DNA from: Palsa-504 sp963839095
Lineage (GTDB): Bacteria; Actinomycetota; Actinomycetes; Streptosporangiales; Streptosporangiaceae
Assembly: GCA_963839095.1 (NCBI GenBank)
Contig: CAWIUF010000068.1
Coordinates: 124,001 to 188,000 of the forward strand
Length of the DNA stretch: 64,000 nt
Reading direction: 5' to 3'
Shown here: positions 32,102 through 40,966 of the stretch, in pieces
Layout of the letters: every line of letters begins with the position of its first letter
Position numbering within the stretch: position 1 is the first letter of the stretch
The notes under the pieces: generated by a model
The model's input: the letters and a program-made list of their open reading frames with translations, nothing else
What the model was told of the DNA's origin: nothing
Databases searched by the model: none
Position numbers and translations under genes: made by a program

Positions 32102-32944
32102 TCAGTCCCAGCGGACCTTGACGGCGGTTAGCCAGGATGCCAGCAAGGCCGGGTCTCCGGTGGTGGTGATAGCTGCCTCGGTGGCGCTGACGCGGTTCCA
32201 TAGGTACAGGTAGAGGCCGGAGGCGGGGCCGATCACCGTGCATCCGGCGCCGTCTTGGTAGCTGGCGCCGCTGGCCGCGTCGACTTCCGCCTCAGCTCCT
32301 GTTTTGGCTGCCGTTTCGCGTCGTGGCTGGAGGCGGCCCTGGCGGAGCTCGATGGACCAGGCGTTGCCGGTATCCGTCGTGACCACGCGGAGCAGGCCTT
32401 CGCCGGAGGCCGGGGCGGCCTGAGGCTGGGGCGGGAGCTGGGGTTGGTATTTGCGCCGGGCGCCGAAGCCGGTGATCAGCTCGTCGATGCCGTCGACGGC
32501 GAATTCCGGTGGGTAGTCCGGTGTGGTGGCGGCGGCGCGTTCGGCGTCGGCACGGTGGATGGCGGTCTCGTGGGCCTGGCGGCGGGCCCAGAAGGCCAGC
32601 GGGGACGGGGCGGCCATGAACGTGGCGCAGTCCACGGCCGGATCGGCCGCGGTCAGGGTCTCGACCAGGGCGGCGTGGCCGGCGCGGAACCAGTCGAGCA
32701 GGTCCGGGTCGGTTGCGCCGCCGCGCAGGATCTCGGTCTCGGACGGGCCGTCGATGACCTCGCGGGGACACTCGGTGATGTGCCTGGCCGCCCACCGGTG
32801 GACGTACCCGGTGTGTCGCAGCAGGTCCTTGACCTGCCAGGACGGGCAGGACGGGACGGCTGCGGCCAGCCCCGCCTGATCGGCCCTGACGGCTAGCAAC
32901 TCGCCCTGGCGGCGCAGTTCGTCTAGGTACTCGGCGATCTTCAC
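32102..32944 (-). CDS. Maleylpyruvate isomerase-fold protein (TIGR03083-like)
   Basis: About 280 residues. The N-terminal mycothiol/DinB-type helix bundle has the metal-site pattern CPSWQVKDLLRHTGYVHRW and HETAIHRADAE. The C-terminal ~90 residues form an SCP2-like domain ending LASWLTAVKV. A GTG start at 32944 is chosen because the family starts near IAEYLDELR. A CAGAAT hexamer lies six bases upstream of it, as in a leaderless start. Thiol-dependent isomerase or transferase activity is likely, substrate unknown. A paralogue in fold lies at 15.5 kb. Confidence 0.75.
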   Translation of the reverse strand: MKIAEYLDELRRQGELLAVRADQAGLAAAVPSCPSWQVKDLLRHTGYVHRWAARHITECPREVIDGPSETEILRGGATDPDLLDWFRAGHAALVETLTAADPAVDCATFMAAPSPLAFWARRQAHETAIHRADAERAAATTPDYPPEFAVDGIDELITGFGARRKYQPQLPPQPQAAPASGEGLLRVVTTDTGNAWSIELRQGRLQPRRETAAKTGAEAEVDAASGASYQDGAGCTVIGPASGLYLYLWNRVSATEAAITTTGDPALLASWLTAVKVRWD

Positions 32945-33003
32945 GCATCCATTCTGCTCAGCCGGAGCCGGACGGGGCTTGAATTTCGGTGTCCGGTTCC
33001 GGC

Positions 33004-33009
33004 TAGCGT
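33004..33009 (+). promoter_or_regulatory. TAGCGT -10 element before small gene, leaderless arrangement
   Basis: TAGCGT, six bases, then GTG at 33016. It matches the spacing seen at ppgK and ileS and is the main support for the small downstream frame being expressed. Confidence 0.35.
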
Positions 33010-33015
33010 GAGGAC

Positions 33016-33216
33016 GTGCGGGCCGGGATGATGCTTGCCGCTGGCGACGGCTTCGACGTGAACGCCGTGCGCTGCGCGGAGGGGCCGCGGTTCGGCGGTC
33101 CCGGGCGAATCGCAGTGCGCGCACCCGGTGGGTCCGGCGCTCGCGGACGGCGGCGCTGGCCCGGGGGGCCGACCTCGACGGTGAACTGGCCGACCGCCTG
33201 CCGGGGGCTGCTCTAG
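33016..33216 (+). CDS. Short hypothetical reading frame
   Basis: 66 codons from a GTG. I do not recognise the product. The first ~30 residues (MMLAAGDGFDVNAVRCAEGPRFG) look protein-like, while the rest is Arg/Gly/Pro-rich as expected of an out-of-frame GC-rich stretch. A frame change after codon ~35 is possible. It overlaps the stop of the convergent pseudouridine synthase gene. It may be a remnant; support is only the upstream -10-like hexamer. Confidence 0.25.
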   Translation: MRAGMMLAAGDGFDVNAVRCAEGPRFGGPGRIAVRAPGGSGARGRRRWPGGPTSTVNWPTACRGLL

Positions 33217-34142
33217 CTCTCGGCGGCCAGGATGTCCAGGGCGCGGGCCAGGTCCGGCGGGTACTCGCTGGTGAAGGTGACCTCGCGGTCGTCGCCGGGG
33301 TGCGCGAACGTCAGGCTGACCGCGTGCAGCCACTGGCGGGTCAGGCCCAGATGAGCGGCCAGCACCGGGTCGGCGCCGTAGAGCAGGTCACCCACGCACG
33401 GGTGCCGCAGCGCGGACATGTGCACCCGGATCTGGTGGGTGCGGCCGGTTTCCAGGTGCACCGAGACCAGGCTGGCGGCCCGGAAGGCCTCCAGCGTGTC
33501 GTAGTGGGTCACGCTCGGGCGGCCGTCGCTGACCACGGCGAACCGGCCGTCGCCGGACGGGTGGCGGCCGATCGGCGCGTCCACCGTGCCGCGCAGCGGA
33601 TCCGGGTGCCCCTGCACGAGCGCGTGGTAGCGCTTGTCCACGGTGCGCTCGCGGAAGGCCTGCTTGAGCGCGCTGTAGGCCCGCTCGCTCTTGGCCACCA
33701 CCATCACGCCGGTGGTGTTGGCGTCCAGCCGGTGCACGATGCCCTGCCGCTCGGCGGCACCGCTGGTGGCGATGGTGTGCCCGGCCGCGGCCAGGCCGCC
33801 GGTGACGGTGGGCCCGGTCCAGCCCGGCGTCGCGTGCGCGGCCACCCCGCGGGGCTTGTCGATCACGATGACGTCGCCGTCCTCGTACAGGACGACCAGG
33901 CCCTCGACCACGCGAGGAGGTTCGGCCGGGATCGGCGCCGGCAGCGTGACCTGCAGCGGATCCCCGGCCAGGACCCGGTCCGACTTCGACGCGGCGCGCC
34001 CGCCGACGAGCACCAGGCCCTCGGTGATCAGCTCGGCGGCCCGGGTCCTGGACAGGCCGAACATCCGGGCCAGGGCCGCGTCGAGCCGCTCGCCGTCCAG
34101 GCCCTCGGGCACCTCGACCTCGCGCTCGTCGGAGGCGGTCAT
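33213..34142 (-). CDS. RluA-family 23S rRNA pseudouridine synthase (RluD-like)
   Basis: 309 residues. An N-terminal S4 RNA-binding domain (ERLDAALARMFGLSRTRAAELITEG) is followed by the pseudouridine synthase domain with catalytic Asp in GIVHRLDANTTG. The later RTHQIRVHMSALRHP motif is typical of RluA/RluD. The start overlaps the lspA stop by four bases; the lspA-rluD pair is the usual actinobacterial arrangement. RluD-type substrate (23S helix 69) is inferred, not proven. Confidence 0.93.
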   Translation of the reverse strand: MTASDEREVEVPEGLDGERLDAALARMFGLSRTRAAELITEGLVLVGGRAASKSDRVLAGDPLQVTLPAPIPAEPPRVVEGLVVLYEDGDVIVIDKPRGVAAHATPGWTGPTVTGGLAAAGHTIATSGAAERQGIVHRLDANTTGVMVVAKSERAYSALKQAFRERTVDKRYHALVQGHPDPLRGTVDAPIGRHPSGDGRFAVVSDGRPSVTHYDTLEAFRAASLVSVHLETGRTHQIRVHMSALRHPCVGDLLYGADPVLAAHLGLTRQWLHAVSLTFAHPGDDREVTFTSEYPPDLARALDILAAES

Positions 34143-34681
34143 GCGGACTCCCCCGCGGCCCGGGTGCCGTCCATCCGGATCCCGCGCAGCGCGAGCAGCA
34201 CCACCAGCACGCCGGCACAGACAATGGCAGAGTCGGCGAGGTTGAAAACCGGCCAGTCCGGCAGCTCGATCCAGTCGACCACGTGCCCCTGGAACAGCCC
34301 GGGGGCGCGGAAGATCCGGTCCAGCAGGTTCCCGGTGGCCCCGCCGAGCAGCAGGCCGAGGGTCACGGCCCAGCCGATGCTGCGCAGGTTCCTGGCGGTC
34401 CGCAGGATGTAGACGACCACGCCGAGGGCGATGACGGTGAACACGATCGTCATCGACGTGCCGATGCTGAACGCGGCCCCGCCGTTACGGGTCAGCGTGA
34501 TCGTCAGCGCCCCGCCGAGCAGCCGGATATTCGGGTGGCCCGGCATCGTGGCCACCACGATGGCCTTGGAGATGACGTCGGCGGCGATGACGAACGCGGC
34601 TACCGCGAGCAGCAGGCCGACCCGGCGCGGCCGCGCCCGTGTCCTGGCCCCTGCCTCGGCGTTTACTGCCTCGGCGTTCAT
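34139..34681 (-). CDS. lspA: Lipoprotein signal peptidase II
   Basis: 180 residues, four transmembrane helices. The aspartyl-protease pair is in GNLLDRI and FNLADSAI, and the conserved TRNGGAAFSIG loop is present. Cleaves prolipoproteins after lipidation by Lgt. The N-terminal ~18 residues (NAEAVNAEAGARTRARPRR) are a basic cytoplasmic extension, so the exact ATG is uncertain. Divergent from ileS over only 40 bases. Confidence 0.96.
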   Translation of the reverse strand: MNAEAVNAEAGARTRARPRRVGLLLAVAAFVIAADVISKAIVVATMPGHPNIRLLGGALTITLTRNGGAAFSIGTSMTIVFTVIALGVVVYILRTARNLRSIGWAVTLGLLLGGATGNLLDRIFRAPGLFQGHVVDWIELPDWPVFNLADSAIVCAGVLVVLLALRGIRMDGTRAAGESA

Positions 34682-34709
34682 GGGGAGAAAGCCTATCTGC
34701 GCTTTCAGC

Positions 34710-34715
34710 TACGCT
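34710..34715 (+). promoter_or_regulatory. TACGCT -10 element of ileS, leaderless arrangement
   Basis: TACGCT, six bases (GGGCCG), then the ileS GTG. The same hexamer and spacing occur at ppgK. No T-box leader is present in the 40-base lspA-ileS gap. Confidence 0.5.
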
Positions 34716-34721
34716 GGGCCG

Positions 34722-37700
34722 GTGCCGGGATTCCAGCCGCTCCCCGCGCAGGTCGACCTGCCCGCGCTCGAGCTCCAGATACTCGCCCGCTGGCAGGACG
34801 CGGGGATATTCGAGCGGTCGCTGAAGCAGACCGCCGACGGTCCCGCCTGGGTCTTCTACGAGGGACCGCCGACCGCCAACGGGATGCCCGGCGCGCACCA
34901 CGTGGAGGCGCGCACCTTCAAGGACCTGTTCCCCCGGTTCAAGACCATGCAGGGCTACCACGTCCCGCGCAAGGGCGGCTGGGACTGCCACGGGCTGCCG
35001 GTCGAGGTCGCGGTGGAGAAGGAGCTCGGCTTCAGCGGCAAGCGGGACATCGAGGCGTACGGGGTGGCCGCGTTCAACGCGCGCTGCCGCGAGTCGGTGC
35101 TGCGGCACGTCGACGCGTGGCTGGAGATGTCCCGGCGGATGGGCTACTGGGCCGACACCGACAACGCCTACAAGACCATGGACCCGAGCTACGTCGAGTC
35201 GGTCTGGTGGTCGCTGAAGCAGATCTACGAGCAGGGGCTGCTGGTCCGCGACCACCGGATCAGCCCGTACTGCCCGCGCTGCGGCACCCCGCTGTCCGAC
35301 GCCGAGCTCGGCCAGCCGGACGTCTACCAGACGGTCACCGATCCCGCCGTCACGGTCCGGTTCAGGCTGCGCACGCTGCCCGCGGGGGCGCCGGGCGGGC
35401 TCGAGGGCGCCGACCTGCTGGTCTGGACGACCACGCCGTGGACGCTGGTCGCCAACACGGCGGTGGCGGTGCACCCGGACGCCACCTACGTGCTGGCCCG
35501 CCGGTCCCGGGATGGCGACCGGGTCGTCGTCGCCGAGGACCTGTTCGCCCGGGTGCTGGGCGACGGCTGGCACGTGGCGACCCGGTTCAAGGGCAGTGCG
35601 CTGATCGGGGCGGGATACATACGCCCGTTCGGCATCATAGAAATCCCGGACGCTCATGTGGTGATTCCAGGGTCATTCGTGACTACGGAGGATGGCACCG
35701 GTCTTGTTCACCTGGCGCCGGCCTTTGGCGCCGACGACATGGAGGCGTCGCGCGCGCACGGGCTGCCGGTGGTCAACCCGGTCAAGCCGGACGGCCACTT
35801 CGAGGACGGCATACCGCTGGTCGGGGGGCTGTTCTTCAAGGACGCCGACCGGCGGCTGATCTCCGACCTCGACGACCGCGGGCTGCTGTTCCGGTCCGAG
35901 CGGCACGAGCACAGCTATCCGCACTGCTGGCGGTGCGGCACCTTGCTGCTCTACTACGCGGTGCCGTCGTGGTACATCAGGACCACCGCGGTCAAGGACA
36001 AGCTGCTGGCGGAGAACGAGCGGACGAACTGGTACCCGGCGACGGTCAAGACCGGCCGGTACGGCGAATGGCTGCGGAACAACGTGGACTGGGCGCTGTC
36101 CAGGACCCGGTACTGGGGCACGCCGCTGCCGCTGTGGGTGTGCGCGGAGTCGCACGTGACCTGCGTCGGCTCGCTGGCCGAGCTGTCCGGGCTGGCGGTG
36201 AGGGACCTGGCCGGGCTCGACCCGCACCGGCCGTTCGTGGACGAGATCACGTTCACGTGCCCGGAGTGCGACGGGCTGGCCCGGCGCGTGCCCGAGGTGA
36301 TCGACGTCTGGTACGACTCCGGCTCGATGCCGTTCGCCCAGTTCGGCGCGCCGTGGCAGGGCACCGCTGAGTTCGAGGCCTCCTACCCGGCTCAGTTCAT
36401 CTGCGAGGCACTGGACCAGACCAGGGGCTGGTTCTACTCGCTGATGGCCGTGGGGACGATGGTGTTCGGGCGTTCGGCGTACGAGAACGTGGTGTGCGTG
36501 GGGCTGCTCGTCGACGAGACCGGCCGCAAGATGAGCAAGCACCTGGGCAACGTGCTCCAGCCGATCCCGCTGATGGACCGGCACGGCGCCGACGCGCTGC
36601 GCTGGTTCTTCGCGGCCTCCGGCTCGCCCTGGGGGGCCCGGCGGGTGGGGCACGACGTGCTCAGCGAGATCGTCAGGAAGGTCCTGCTCACCTACTGGAA
36701 TACGGCGTCGTTCCTGGTCCTGTACGCCAACGCGGGCGGCTGGACGCCCCCCTCCGGGGACACTTCCGCACCCGCGTTCGCGGAGCGCCCGCTGACCGAC
36801 CGGTGGATGCTGAGCGAGCTGCACGCCGTGGTGCGGGACGTCACCGCCGCGCTGGAGGACTTCGACACGGCGGCGGCCGGACGGCGGCTGGCGACGCTGA
36901 TCGACGACCTGTCGAACTGGTACGTGCGCCGGTCGCGGCGGCGGTTCTGGGACGGGCCCGGGTCGGCCGACGGGGCCTCGGCGTTCGCCACGCTGTATGA
37001 GTGCGTGAGCACGCTGACGTTGCTGCTGGCGCCGTTCGTCCCGTTCGTGACGGATTACCTGTGGGGTGTGCTGCGGCGTCCCGGGGCGCCGGAGTCCGTG
37101 CACCTGGCATCGTGGCCGTCCTTCGACGCCGCGCTGATCGATCCGGAGCTGTCGGAACAGATGGCGCTGGCCCGGCGGCTGGTCGAGCTGGGCCGGTCGG
37201 CGCGGTCGGGGGCTTCGGTCCGCACCAGGCAGCCGCTCCGGCAGGCCCTGATCGGGGCGGCCGGATTCGAGCGGCTCCCCGCCGAACTGCGGTCGCTGAT
37301 CGCCGCGGAACTGAACGTGGGCTCGCTCGAGGTGCTGGGCGGCGAGACCGGCGAACTGGTCGACTACGCGGTCAAGCCGAACTTCAGGTCGCTGGGCCGG
37401 CGGTTCGGGGCGGACACGCCCGCGGTGGCCGCGGCCATCGCGGCCGCCCCGGTGGCCGGCCTCGCGACGGCGGTGCTGGCGGGCGGCTCGATGCAGGTCG
37501 CGGTGCCTGGCCTGCCCGCGGTTACGGTCGGTGCGGACGACGTGGTCGTGACGCAGACGCCACGGGCGGGCTGGGCGGTGGCGGCCGATGCGGGCGAGAC
37601 CGTGGCCATCGATACCGCCATCACACCGGAACTGCGCCGGGAGGGGATCGCCCGCGAGGTCATCCGGCTGGTCCAGGACGCGCGCAAGAACGACGGGCTC

Positions 37701-37892
37701 GACATCACCGACCGGATCGTGCTGCGCTGGTCGGCCAGCGACGCTGAGGTGAGCGCGGCGCTCGGCGAGCACGCCGCGCTGATCGCCAGCGAGGTGCTGG
37801 CCGTCGAGTACGGGCCCGACGTGGCCGTCGAGGGTGCCCCCGAGCATGCCGACGCGGATCTCGGCCTGCGGTTCTGGCTCAGGATCGCCTGA
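34722..37892 (+). CDS. ileS: Isoleucyl-tRNA synthetase, eukaryote-like (IleS2) type
   Basis: 1,056 residues. The class-I HIGH motif appears as GAHH (residues 57-60, in PPTANGMPGAHHVEA) and KMSKS as KMSKH (603-607). Both forms are typical of the eukaryote-like IleS2 group, often less sensitive to mupirocin. The editing domain, zinc-type Cys clusters (YCPRCGTPL; CWRCGT; CPECDG) and C-terminal anticodon domain follow. A GTG at 34722 is chosen: the family starts near FQPLPAQVDLPALE, and a TACGCT hexamer lies six bases upstream. The frame stays open further upstream, but that part is antisense to lspA. Convergent with the next gene, 6 bases apart. Confidence 0.96.
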   Translation: MPGFQPLPAQVDLPALELQILARWQDAGIFERSLKQTADGPAWVFYEGPPTANGMPGAHHVEARTFKDLFPRFKTMQGYHVPRKGGWDCHGLPVEVAVEKELGFSGKRDIEAYGVAAFNARCRESVLRHVDAWLEMSRRMGYWADTDNAYKTMDPSYVESVWWSLKQIYEQGLLVRDHRISPYCPRCGTPLSDAELGQPDVYQTVTDPAVTVRFRLRTLPAGAPGGLEGADLLVWTTTPWTLVANTAVAVHPDATYVLARRSRDGDRVVVAEDLFARVLGDGWHVATRFKGSALIGAGYIRPFGIIEIPDAHVVIPGSFVTTEDGTGLVHLAPAFGADDMEASRAHGLPVVNPVKPDGHFEDGIPLVGGLFFKDADRRLISDLDDRGLLFRSERHEHSYPHCWRCGTLLLYYAVPSWYIRTTAVKDKLLAENERTNWYPATVKTGRYGEWLRNNVDWALSRTRYWGTPLPLWVCAESHVTCVGSLAELSGLAVRDLAGLDPHRPFVDEITFTCPECDGLARRVPEVIDVWYDSGSMPFAQFGAPWQGTAEFEASYPAQFICEALDQTRGWFYSLMAVGTMVFGRSAYENVVCVGLLVDETGRKMSKHLGNVLQPIPLMDRHGADALRWFFAASGSPWGARRVGHDVLSEIVRKVLLTYWNTASFLVLYANAGGWTPPSGDTSAPAFAERPLTDRWMLSELHAVVRDVTAALEDFDTAAAGRRLATLIDDLSNWYVRRSRRRFWDGPGSADGASAFATLYECVSTLTLLLAPFVPFVTDYLWGVLRRPGAPESVHLASWPSFDAALIDPELSEQMALARRLVELGRSARSGASVRTRQPLRQALIGAAGFERLPAELRSLIAAELNVGSLEVLGGETGELVDYAVKPNFRSLGRRFGADTPAVAAAIAAAPVAGLATAVLAGGSMQVAVPGLPAVTVGADDVVVTQTPRAGWAVAADAGETVAIDTAITPELRREGIAREVIRLVQDARKNDGLDITDRIVLRWSASDAEVSAALGEHAALIASEVLAVEYGPDVAVEGAPEHADADLGLRFWLRIA

Positions 37893-37898
37893 GCGGGG

Positions 37899-39092
37899 TT
37901 ACCCGGCGGAGCTGCCGGACTCGGGACTGCCGGACTCAGGGCTGCCGGACTCAGGGCCATCGGGCTGGTCGGGGAGACAGGCGCGGCAGGGGGTGCAGCC
38001 CGCTTCCCTGGCCGCGGCCACGGTCATCTTGTCCAGGTCGCTGTCACCCATGAAGCGGATGAGGATGCACTGGGGCTTGTGGTACCGGGGGACGCCGGGG
38101 ACCACGGTTACTTCGAGGTCGGGGTCGGGTGCGGCGGGTTCGGTGAGTGTCGTGGCGTCGCCGGTGTCCGTGGTGCCGTCGGTGTCCGTGGTGCCGTCGG
38201 CCACGGGGGGGTTATCGGCGGGCTTGCTGTCACCGGCTGGCGCGGGTTCGGCGGCAGGGGCCGTCTCGGTGGCGGGTGCTGCGTCGGCCGCAGAAGCGGT
38301 AGCGGGCGCGGCCGCGGTGATCAGCGTGACGTCGGCTTCGGGCTTGGGTTCAGTGACGGGTTCGGGTTCGGCAGCGGCTTTGGGCTCGGCGGCGGGTTCG
38401 GGCTCGACGGCGGGTTCGGGCTCGGCCGGCTCGGCTCGGGCTGGCGGCTGGCTCGGGCTCGCTCGTGCGGGCGGAGTCGTCCTTGCGCCCGGAGGGGGCG
38501 AGATCCTGGGCCCGGAAGATCAGGGTCTGATCCTGGACCGACACGTCATCATCGGGGGGCGCGACGGCCGCCGCGGGGGGCTGGCTGGGCGGCGGAGGTG
38601 TCGCGCCGCTGCCAGGGGCTGGGAGTCACGGGCCGGGGGTTGGTCGGCGGCTCGGTGGGCAGGTAACCGGCCCGGGACGAGGCCGCCGGGACGGGCGGGG
38701 ACCAGGGAGCCTGGCTAGCGGCGGTAGCCGCGGAGACGGCCGGTGCCTGGGCCGGCTGGGGGTCACGACCCGCGAGGGGACAGTCTGCGGGGCTGAAGCG
38801 GGCGGCTGGGCGGGTAGGTCCTTGCGTGCTGGCCTGGGCGGCACGGTGGCTGGGCGGTCTGGATCGCACTGGCCGGGGTGGCATCCACGCGGGCCGTGCT
38901 GGCCTGAGCTCCGGCAGCTTCAGGCTTGCCGGTGAGCTCGCGCCAGTTGACGGCCGCGCCTATGCCCAGCGCCAGCAGGGCCAGCCCGCTCACGCCGATG
39001 GCGATGTAGACGAGCAACAGCTTGCTCGTAACTACACCGCCAACCAGCGTTCCGACCGCGACGACAACGAGAAACGCACTAAAGCGAATCAC
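37899..39092 (-). CDS. Membrane protein with Pro/Glu-rich linker and C-terminal CxxC motif (several frame changes)
   Basis: About 397 residues in total. The N-terminus has two hydrophobic segments (FLVVVAVGTLVGGVV; LLLVYIAIGVSGLALLAL). A Pro/Ala/Gln-rich linker follows, then VSVQDQTLIFRAQDLAPSGRKDD and Glu/Pro repeats. The conserved C-terminus reads VPRYHKPQCILIRFMGDSDLDKMTVAAAREAGCTPCRACLPD. The start and end are in the same frame, but between about 38400 and 38870 the plausible protein moves through the other two frames, so at least three or four single-base changes are needed. The C-terminal Cys pair is conserved in similar actinobacterial proteins encoded near divIVA, as I recall them. 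Function unknown. Ends with ESGSP repeats (15-base unit). Confidence 0.6.
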
Positions 39093-39137
39093 AGGCGTTG
39101 TCCCCGCTCACAAGGTCCTAGTGCCTGCTGCCCGTGC

Positions 39138-39986
39138 CTACCGGCGCTCGCGCGAGGGCGCTCCCTCGGAGGTACGGAAACCGCCAGAGTGCTGCGCGAT
39201 CTCCGGGACACCGTACTGACCCGAGCCCTGGCCGCCGCTGCGCGCGCCGCTCGGCGCGAGCGCGGGCGGCGCCATTGACGGCTGCGTACCCGATCCCATG
39301 GAGGGGAAGGTACCGCTGTCGGTGACACCTGCTTCGAGGTCGCGGAGCTGGCCTTCCAGGTAAGCCTTCAGCCTGCTGCGGTACTCGCGCTCGAAGGCAC
39401 GCAGGTCGTCGACCCGGCGCTCGAGCTCCTCACGGGTCTGCACCAGCGAGCCCATGGCCTGACGGTGCCGCTCCTGGGCGTCGCGCTCCAGGCTCTCGGC
39501 CCGGGCCCGCGCGTCGCCGGTGATCTGCTCCGCCTGACGACGAGCCTTGGTCAGCACCTCGTCCGCCTCGCGGCGGGCGCGGCCCAGAGTCTCGTCCGCC
39601 TCGCGGCGGGCGTCGGCAATGGCCTGGTCAGCGGTCTGCTGCGCGAGAGAGAGCACGCGCGCGGCCGTGTCCATGTTGTCCTCGATGTGCGGCATCCCGC
39701 CCATCATGACCGGCTCGGGCTGCCTGCGCTCCGGCTCCAGCCGCTCGGGCGCCATCATTTCTGGCTTCGAGTCCTGCAGCGGGGAGCTCAGCGCGGGTAC
39801 GGCCGACTTGCCGCCGCGCAGGCATTCCGCCAGCTTGGCCCGGAGCTCTTCGTTCTCCTGGATCAGCCGGTCGAGCTCGCCCTCGACCTCGTCGAGGAAG
39901 GCGTCAACCTCTTCCTCGTCGTAGCCGGGCCTGAGCCTGGTCGTACTGAACTGCTTGTTCCGCACATCCGCGGGCGTCAGCGGCAT
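39138..39986 (-). CDS. divIVA: DivIVA polar-growth protein (Wag31-like)
   Basis: 282 residues. The N-terminal membrane-binding DivIVA domain is MPLTPADVRNKQFSTTRLRPGYDEEEVDAFLDEVE. A long linker and a coiled coil with repeated ARREADE and ARRQAEQ segments (residues about 115-225) follow, then a Gly/Ser/Pro-rich tail. Directs apical cell-wall growth in actinobacteria. The ATG at 39986 has GAGGAGA five bases upstream; the frame is open further upstream without support. Downstream of yggT and sepF in the standard division block. Confidence 0.95.
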   Translation of the reverse strand: MPLTPADVRNKQFSTTRLRPGYDEEEVDAFLDEVEGELDRLIQENEELRAKLAECLRGGKSAVPALSSPLQDSKPEMMAPERLEPERRQPEPVMMGGMPHIEDNMDTAARVLSLAQQTADQAIADARREADETLGRARREADEVLTKARRQAEQITGDARARAESLERDAQERHRQAMGSLVQTREELERRVDDLRAFEREYRSRLKAYLEGQLRDLEAGVTDSGTFPSMGSGTQPSMAPPALAPSGARSGGQGSGQYGVPEIAQHSGGFRTSEGAPSRERR

Positions 39987-40035
39987 CTCGTCTCCTCGGC
40001 GCACTTGGACCGTGTTCCTCACGACGGTACCCGAA

Positions 40036-40323
40036 TCAAAGGCGCGGCACGACCACTTCAAGCAGGATCAGAACCACGATGAACAGAACCATAAAGCTGA
40101 GGTCCATGGCCACCATACCGAGCCGGAGGGTCGGGATGAAGCGCCTTAGCAGTTTTAGCGGCGGATCTGTAATCGTGAAGATACCCTCTGCGACTACCAG
40201 CAGTATGCCGGATGGACGCCAGTCGCGGGCGAAGACCTGGACCCAGCCGAAGATCATCCTGCCGATCAAGATCACGAGGTAGATCGTCAGTACATAGACG
40301 AGGACTTCCTTCAGGTACTGCAC
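40036..40323 (-). CDS. YggT-family membrane protein
   Basis: 95 residues with two transmembrane segments (about 5-27 and 72-92) and the connecting motif ITDPPLKLLRRFIPTLRLGMVAMDLS, diagnostic of YggT. Encoded between sepF and divIVA throughout actinobacteria; thought to assist division or osmotic tolerance. GTG start. A 17-base palindrome lies just upstream. Confidence 0.93.
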   Translation of the reverse strand: MQYLKEVLVYVLTIYLVILIGRMIFGWVQVFARDWRPSGILLVVAEGIFTITDPPLKLLRRFIPTLRLGMVAMDLSFMVLFIVVLILLEVVVPRL

Positions 40324-40342
40324 GAATCCACCCTGCCCCCGC

Positions 40343-40359
40343 CAGTGACTACGTCACTG
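40343..40359. promoter_or_regulatory. Palindrome between sepF and yggT
   Basis: CAGTGAC-TAC-GTCACTG, a perfect 7-base inverted repeat in the 65-base sepF-yggT gap. It could be an operator or a short mRNA hairpin; no U-run follows. Confidence 0.4.
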
Positions 40360-40388
40360 ATCGGCGTCACGTCATCACTGCCTGCTGG

Positions 40389-40904
40389 CTAGCTCTGGTT
40401 GAAGAAGCCGCGCTCGGCGATCCGAGCTTTGTCTTCCGCGGTCACCTCGACGTTCGCGGGAGACAGCAGGAAGACCTTGTTCGTCACACGTTCGAAGCTC
40501 CCGCGCAGGCCGAAGACCAGGCCAGCCGCGAAGTCGACGACGCGCTTGGCGTCGCTGTCGACCATCTCGGTCAGGTTCATGATCACCGGGGTGCCTTCGC
40601 GGAAGTGTTCACCAATCGTACGTGCTTCATTGTAGGTGCGAGGGTGCAGTGTCGTGATGCGCGCGAGATCGGTCGTCTGGGAGACGTGCTCGGTGCGCCA
40701 CTCGGCGGGCTGGTAGCCGGCGTATCCCGGGCCGGCTTCCGCATCCCGGCTCACGACGCGCGAATCGGGCTCGTCCACCTGGTCGACCCGGTCCACCGCC
40801 TGGTCGTCGTAGTCCTCGTACTCACCGTAGGAGTTGTCCTGGTACCGGTGGTCGTCCTCTACGAGGCCGAGGTAGACCGCCATCTTCCGCATGGCACTGG
40901 CCAT
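40389..40904 (-). CDS. sepF: Cell-division protein SepF
   Basis: 171 residues. The N-terminal amphipathic membrane-binding helix (MASAMRKMAVYLGLVED) is followed by an acidic Tyr-rich linker and the C-terminal SepF fold (RTYNEARTIGEHFREGTPVIMNLTEM ... RVVDFAAGLVFGLRG). Membrane anchor of FtsZ in actinobacteria, which lack FtsA. GGGAGG lies nine bases upstream of the ATG. Confidence 0.96.
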   Translation of the reverse strand: MASAMRKMAVYLGLVEDDHRYQDNSYGEYEDYDDQAVDRVDQVDEPDSRVVSRDAEAGPGYAGYQPAEWRTEHVSQTTDLARITTLHPRTYNEARTIGEHFREGTPVIMNLTEMVDSDAKRVVDFAAGLVFGLRGSFERVTNKVFLLSPANVEVTAEDKARIAERGFFNQS

Positions 40905-40966
40905 CCTTCAGTCCTCCCAGCCTGTCCCCATCATCGCCGGCCGATCAGGGCCCCACGCGTGGGACA

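Noticed and set aside
34682..34721. T-box or S-box leader for ileS
   Set aside because: Only 40 bases separate lspA and ileS, far too short for a T-box, and the -10 hexamer fits a leaderless start.
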